From Osedax fenrisi (lineage: Eukaryota; Annelida; Polychaeta; Sabellida; Siboglinidae): a DNA stretch of 64,000 bases. How positions within the stretch are numbered: position 1 is the first letter of the stretch; each line of letters begins with the position of its first letter. The notes beneath the pieces are model-generated. The model had not been told where the DNA came from, did not search any database, and was given only the letters and a program-made list of their open reading frames with translations. The position numbers and the translations under genes were made by a program. Positions 60,673 through 64,000 of this stretch are shown one piece after another. The DNA lies in the NCBI GenBank assembly GCA_964019155.1, contig OZ025242.1:85222033-85286032 (forward strand), in the 5' to 3' direction.

Positions 60673-62079
60673 TACTTTAAAAAAAGCATGAATACCAGAA
60701 GATATATGCCTATATATAAGCATATGTATCTTCGTGAGATGTTTAATGAGAAATTATTTGAAATATTAAACAAAAACAAAGACTGTGACAGGAGCGCAAC
60801 ATCTCTGTGCGACAACTGTGTAAAAGTTAATGAAGAAACATCAAACCTACTAATTCCGAAGAAAGAAAAGCTAAAAAATAAAGATCATATCAGAAGATAC
60901 AAGAATCATGGTTACCAGAGATAAAGTTAACGTAGCTTTAAGTATTTACTCAAAAACTACTACAGATAGTAACTAAGATACCCATAGACATGCAAAAGAG
61001 AAACTCTAATCATAATATGATAATATTGAATCTGTAGAACTCAGATCCAGAGTTCAAACGAGTTCAGATCCGGTAGATTTACAATTTCACACATCCTTGC
61101 ACTGAGAAGATTAATTGAATGAATTAAAAGCCATGACCTAAATGGAGTTATAATTGTTGGTGACTTCAAAAAAGCATTCGATAGTATTGATCGCGGAAAA
61201 ATTCTAGAAATGGTAGCGGCATTTTATATCATCTACCATAATCAATGCAATATCACTATTCTATGAAAACACTAAAGCTAGAATTATAACATCTTATGGC
61301 GAAACTGAATTCTTCAAAATTTCAAAGGGTTTGGTACAAGGAGACACTCTAGCACCCTTATTATTTATCATAACTTTAAACTACGTAATACATCAAATAA
61401 TTGGAGAAAATGATTACAAGCTCGGTTTTAAGATAAAAGAAGCAGCAGGGAACCAGCAGTCGTTATAACGGATTTAAGCTATGCTGACGATATATCACTA
61501 TAGCAAGCTCAGAAAAAGACTTCGAAATCAGAATGGCTCTAGCTTGGATGGCTATGTATAGAATGAAATGTCTATGGACATCTAACATGAGGAACTAGTT
61601 ACAGATCCGGGACTTTATAGCTACTGTTGAAACAGTTCTATTATATGTTAGTCAATACTGTACCTTAGACAGTAAAATGAGATAACGGATAGATGGATTC
61701 TATACTCCATTACTACGTATCGCTCAGAATATCTCCTGGAAAAGCAAAACCAGCAACAAAAACTATATAATGGACCATCGAAAGCAACAGATATAATATT
61801 TGAAAGAATGCTAAATCTTGCTGGACACTATGTATGACGTACATTGTACGTTACAAAGAAGAAATGGATCATAACCTAATTCTTTGGACACCCACACGAG
61901 AAAAATAAGAAGAGGTCGTCAATAGTTTACGTTTATAGAGGCTCTAAAACTTCAGACTGGTCTTGAAGACATCGATGAAATACAATATGTGATGATGGAT
62001 CGTGGTGAATGGAAGAAACTGTCAAATTGGGTCAAGCGAGAGCTCGAAAGTAAGTATGTCTACAAAATTAGAATCTAAA
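60673..62079 (+). pseudogene. LINE ORF2 fragment, unit 3 copy
   Basis: Third copy of the RT fragment, collinear with 1623-3029. It matches unit 2 rather than unit 1 at the variable bases (for example a C at the ATGCCT site and TGTGTAAAAG in the linker) but lacks the 2-bp deletion of unit 2. The block A aspartate motif and YADD are present, and the same stops interrupt the frame. Confidence 0.88.
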
Positions 62080-62293
62080 GGAGAGAGCTCGTCAATAGTT
62101 TGTAACTTTATTTGTGAAATGCAACAACTAAAGAATAATATTCATTTCTATAAGTTATTAATACAGCATTTAAATATACGTTAAATACATTATTTAATTG
62201 TCTTTAATTTATGTTAAGAAGAATGATAAACTTCAAATCTTTAGATATTAATAAATAATTTAACGAAGTAAAAAATAAAATAATGTTTAATAA

Positions 62294-62422
62294 ATTATTT
62301 TAAATTTTGATTTAAATACACAAGCATATCAACTGTATCATCTAATCGATCCAATTGCGGATGAAGATTTTTGTATTAAAGTACTATCTGAAGTAGAGAC
62401 TGAATTCACTAATGGCTATTAA
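62294..62422 (+). pseudogene. Exon-like coding remnant (DPIADEDF), unit 3
   Basis: Third copy of the open stretch, identical to unit 2 where I compared it. Confidence 0.25.
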
Positions 62423-63625
62423 ATGTAATAATATATATGAATTATATAGAATAATTAATTTTTATAAAATATTAAATTGCTAATACTAAATAAGGCAGAA
62501 TCTTTAACATTCTAATAATGTCGACCATGTGTTATGATTACTAAGGTCACATTTTTAATATTTTATATTTATAGCTATATAATTTATAATCATAATAACT
62601 AATACATCCGACAGTCATAATAAATATTATAATAATCCTCATAAATCCTTATTTTACAAATATAAATCAACTTTGAAATGTGTAGATAGGAATTATGCAT
62701 GTTTTAATTTATTTATAATATTTATTAGACCATAAATCATTTTTAAATTTATTTATTTTATCAACAATTTAAATAATTTATATTTTCCTAGCCTTAAATA
62801 CTATAAGTTATATTTTTGATTTTTTAAATTTACAAAAGAAAAAAGTTTATTATATGTAATAATAGTAAATAATAATATTTAATAATTTATACAAAATTTC
62901 AATAATATGTTAAATCTTACTTTATTTATTATTTTAAATAAAATTATAAATATAATATAAAACATATTTCATAATGCATACAATTTATTTTAAACATTAA
63001 ATGCATATTCAATATTTTTATATATTTAAATGATATTACATATGACATTACAATGATATACATTTATAAAAATATATTAATTAAAATCATAGAATATTAA
63101 TTTTTTTTCCATGTTCTTTAGGAATTAAGATTTCCACGTATAATCCAGCTATAATAAATAATAAATTAATAATGTATTTTTACATGTAAATTTAATTTAA
63201 AATTAAATATACTAAACTTGATAATCAATCCTGTTTTATCAATTTCACTTTTCTTTAGTTGTCAAGATACACCAATAATAACTTCACTATAAAAAATTGA
63301 TAATTAATTATTGTATGAATAATACATATATAAATATTTATCAAAAACAGATTGTGTATTTTATTTATAAATCAGTAATGTATTTAATTTATTTATATTT
63401 TTTAGTGTATTTATAGTTGAATGAGACATTACATATATATTTGTTTGATCAAATATACTATCATAATTATACATTTTTAAATAGTGAAATAATTATATTA
63501 AATATTATATTATATATATTTTTAATTTAATGACTAATTTCAATACTTATTTTTTTCATACAAATATCATAAAATTATCTTAATATTATAGAAATATTTT
63601 ACTAGAGAAACTCTATAGAAATATT

Positions 63626-64000
63626 TAGATAGTAATGATAATTGTTAGTTAGATAACCCATAATTTGTCAATAGATAAGCATCAAAGCATTAAGATACTA
63701 GCAGCAGCCCTCAATATGTAACTGTATACAGCTATAGCTGCAGTTTGATCCATTACCTGTACAAATACAGAATATATAGAAAATGAATCAGGGCAAAAAA
63801 ATAAAAAAATATAACAAATATAATTCATAATGTATATTGATGGTAGAAGAAAGGTGGTGGAAGAAACATCTGTTTTATAAATATATTTGTATGTGTATAT
63901 GAATATATATGAAAAATGTATGTTCATTATACATATTATTATATATTCATAATATTAAATTGTTTTATAATATCATATTATAATAAATAAGTCATTATAG
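63626..64000. repeat. Start of the 1-kb degenerate repeat, unit 3
   Basis: Collinear with the beginning of the 4571 repeat, truncated by the window end. Confidence 0.7.

Larger units (their letters stand above)
59079..64000. repeat. Macrosatellite unit 3, partial
   Basis: First 4,922 bp of a third unit, cut by the window end. It is collinear with 1-4922 and 32272-37190. Upstream of about 60.2 kb it has private substitutions. Downstream of about 60.56 kb it agrees with unit 2 against unit 1 at every difference I checked. Confidence 0.96.

Noticed and set aside
1..64000. Bacterial, plasmid, phage or mitochondrial origin; CRISPR arrays, rRNA genes
   Set aside because: No long genes, no spaced identical short repeats with unique spacers and no rRNA or tRNA signatures. 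Animal-type LINE and hAT relics point to a nuclear genome.

Overview
The window is eukaryotic, almost certainly animal, nuclear DNA of very high A+T content (roughly four fifths by eye). It has no intact gene. The longest open frames are about 100 codons, there is no bacterial-type gene packing, and the only recognisable coding sequences are broken pieces of animal-type transposable elements: a non-LTR retrotransposon (LINE) reverse transcriptase, the C-terminus of a hAT transposase, and a probable pogo/Tigger-type transposase end. A few splice-site-bounded exon remnants are of unknown origin. The species cannot be named from the sequence.

The dominant structure is a giant direct tandem repeat (macrosatellite). 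Unit 1 is 1-32271 (32,271 bp), unit 2 is 32272-59078 (26,807 bp), and unit 3 begins at 59079 and runs off the window after 4,922 bp. The phase is set by the window edge, so the true boundaries are arbitrary. The copies are nearly identical apart from scattered substitutions, TA-tract lengths and minisatellite copy numbers. The 5,464-bp length difference comes from one segment. Unit 1 has the order A-B-D-A'-C-B'-E, with A about 6.0-12.7 kb, B 12.73-14.0 kb, D 14.0-14.75 kb, A' 14.75-18.45 kb, C 18.45-19.47 kb, B' 19.47-20.74 kb and E from 20.74 kb on. Unit 2 has only A-C-B-E.

Layout of a unit: about 0-1.6 kb, AT-rich with no gene; 1.6-3.03 kb, a dead LINE fragment; 3.24-3.37 kb, an exon-like remnant; 4.57-7 kb, degenerate tandem copies of a repeat of about 1 kb; 7.5-7.7 kb, hAT transposase C-terminus; 7.9-11 kb, four insertions (a TA-flanked element with GGGTGTTCAC ends, a 609-bp TTAA-flanked element, a 45-bp palindrome, and a TA-flanked element with GCTGTTCAC ends); 12.0-12.7 kb, two minus-strand exon remnants; then B, with a 263-bp inverted-repeat element. 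In E come a LINE-tail-like sequence with a TATC microsatellite, a terminal-exon-like piece with a polyadenylation signal, an 11-bp minisatellite, a segment duplicated with 3.34-kb spacing (each copy holding a 105-codon frame and two inverted-repeat elements), a 19-20-bp minisatellite, a 9-bp minisatellite, and a 971-bp inverted-repeat element carrying many TACCGACCCC boxes.

The array is best read as a repeatedly amplified, transposon-derived macrosatellite. A and A' in unit 1 act as natural filled-site and empty-site pairs for several insertions. Unit-to-unit differences show a sharp identity switch near 1.2-1.5 kb of the unit, which points to recombination or gene conversion between units. 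No cellular pathway or operon is encoded here.
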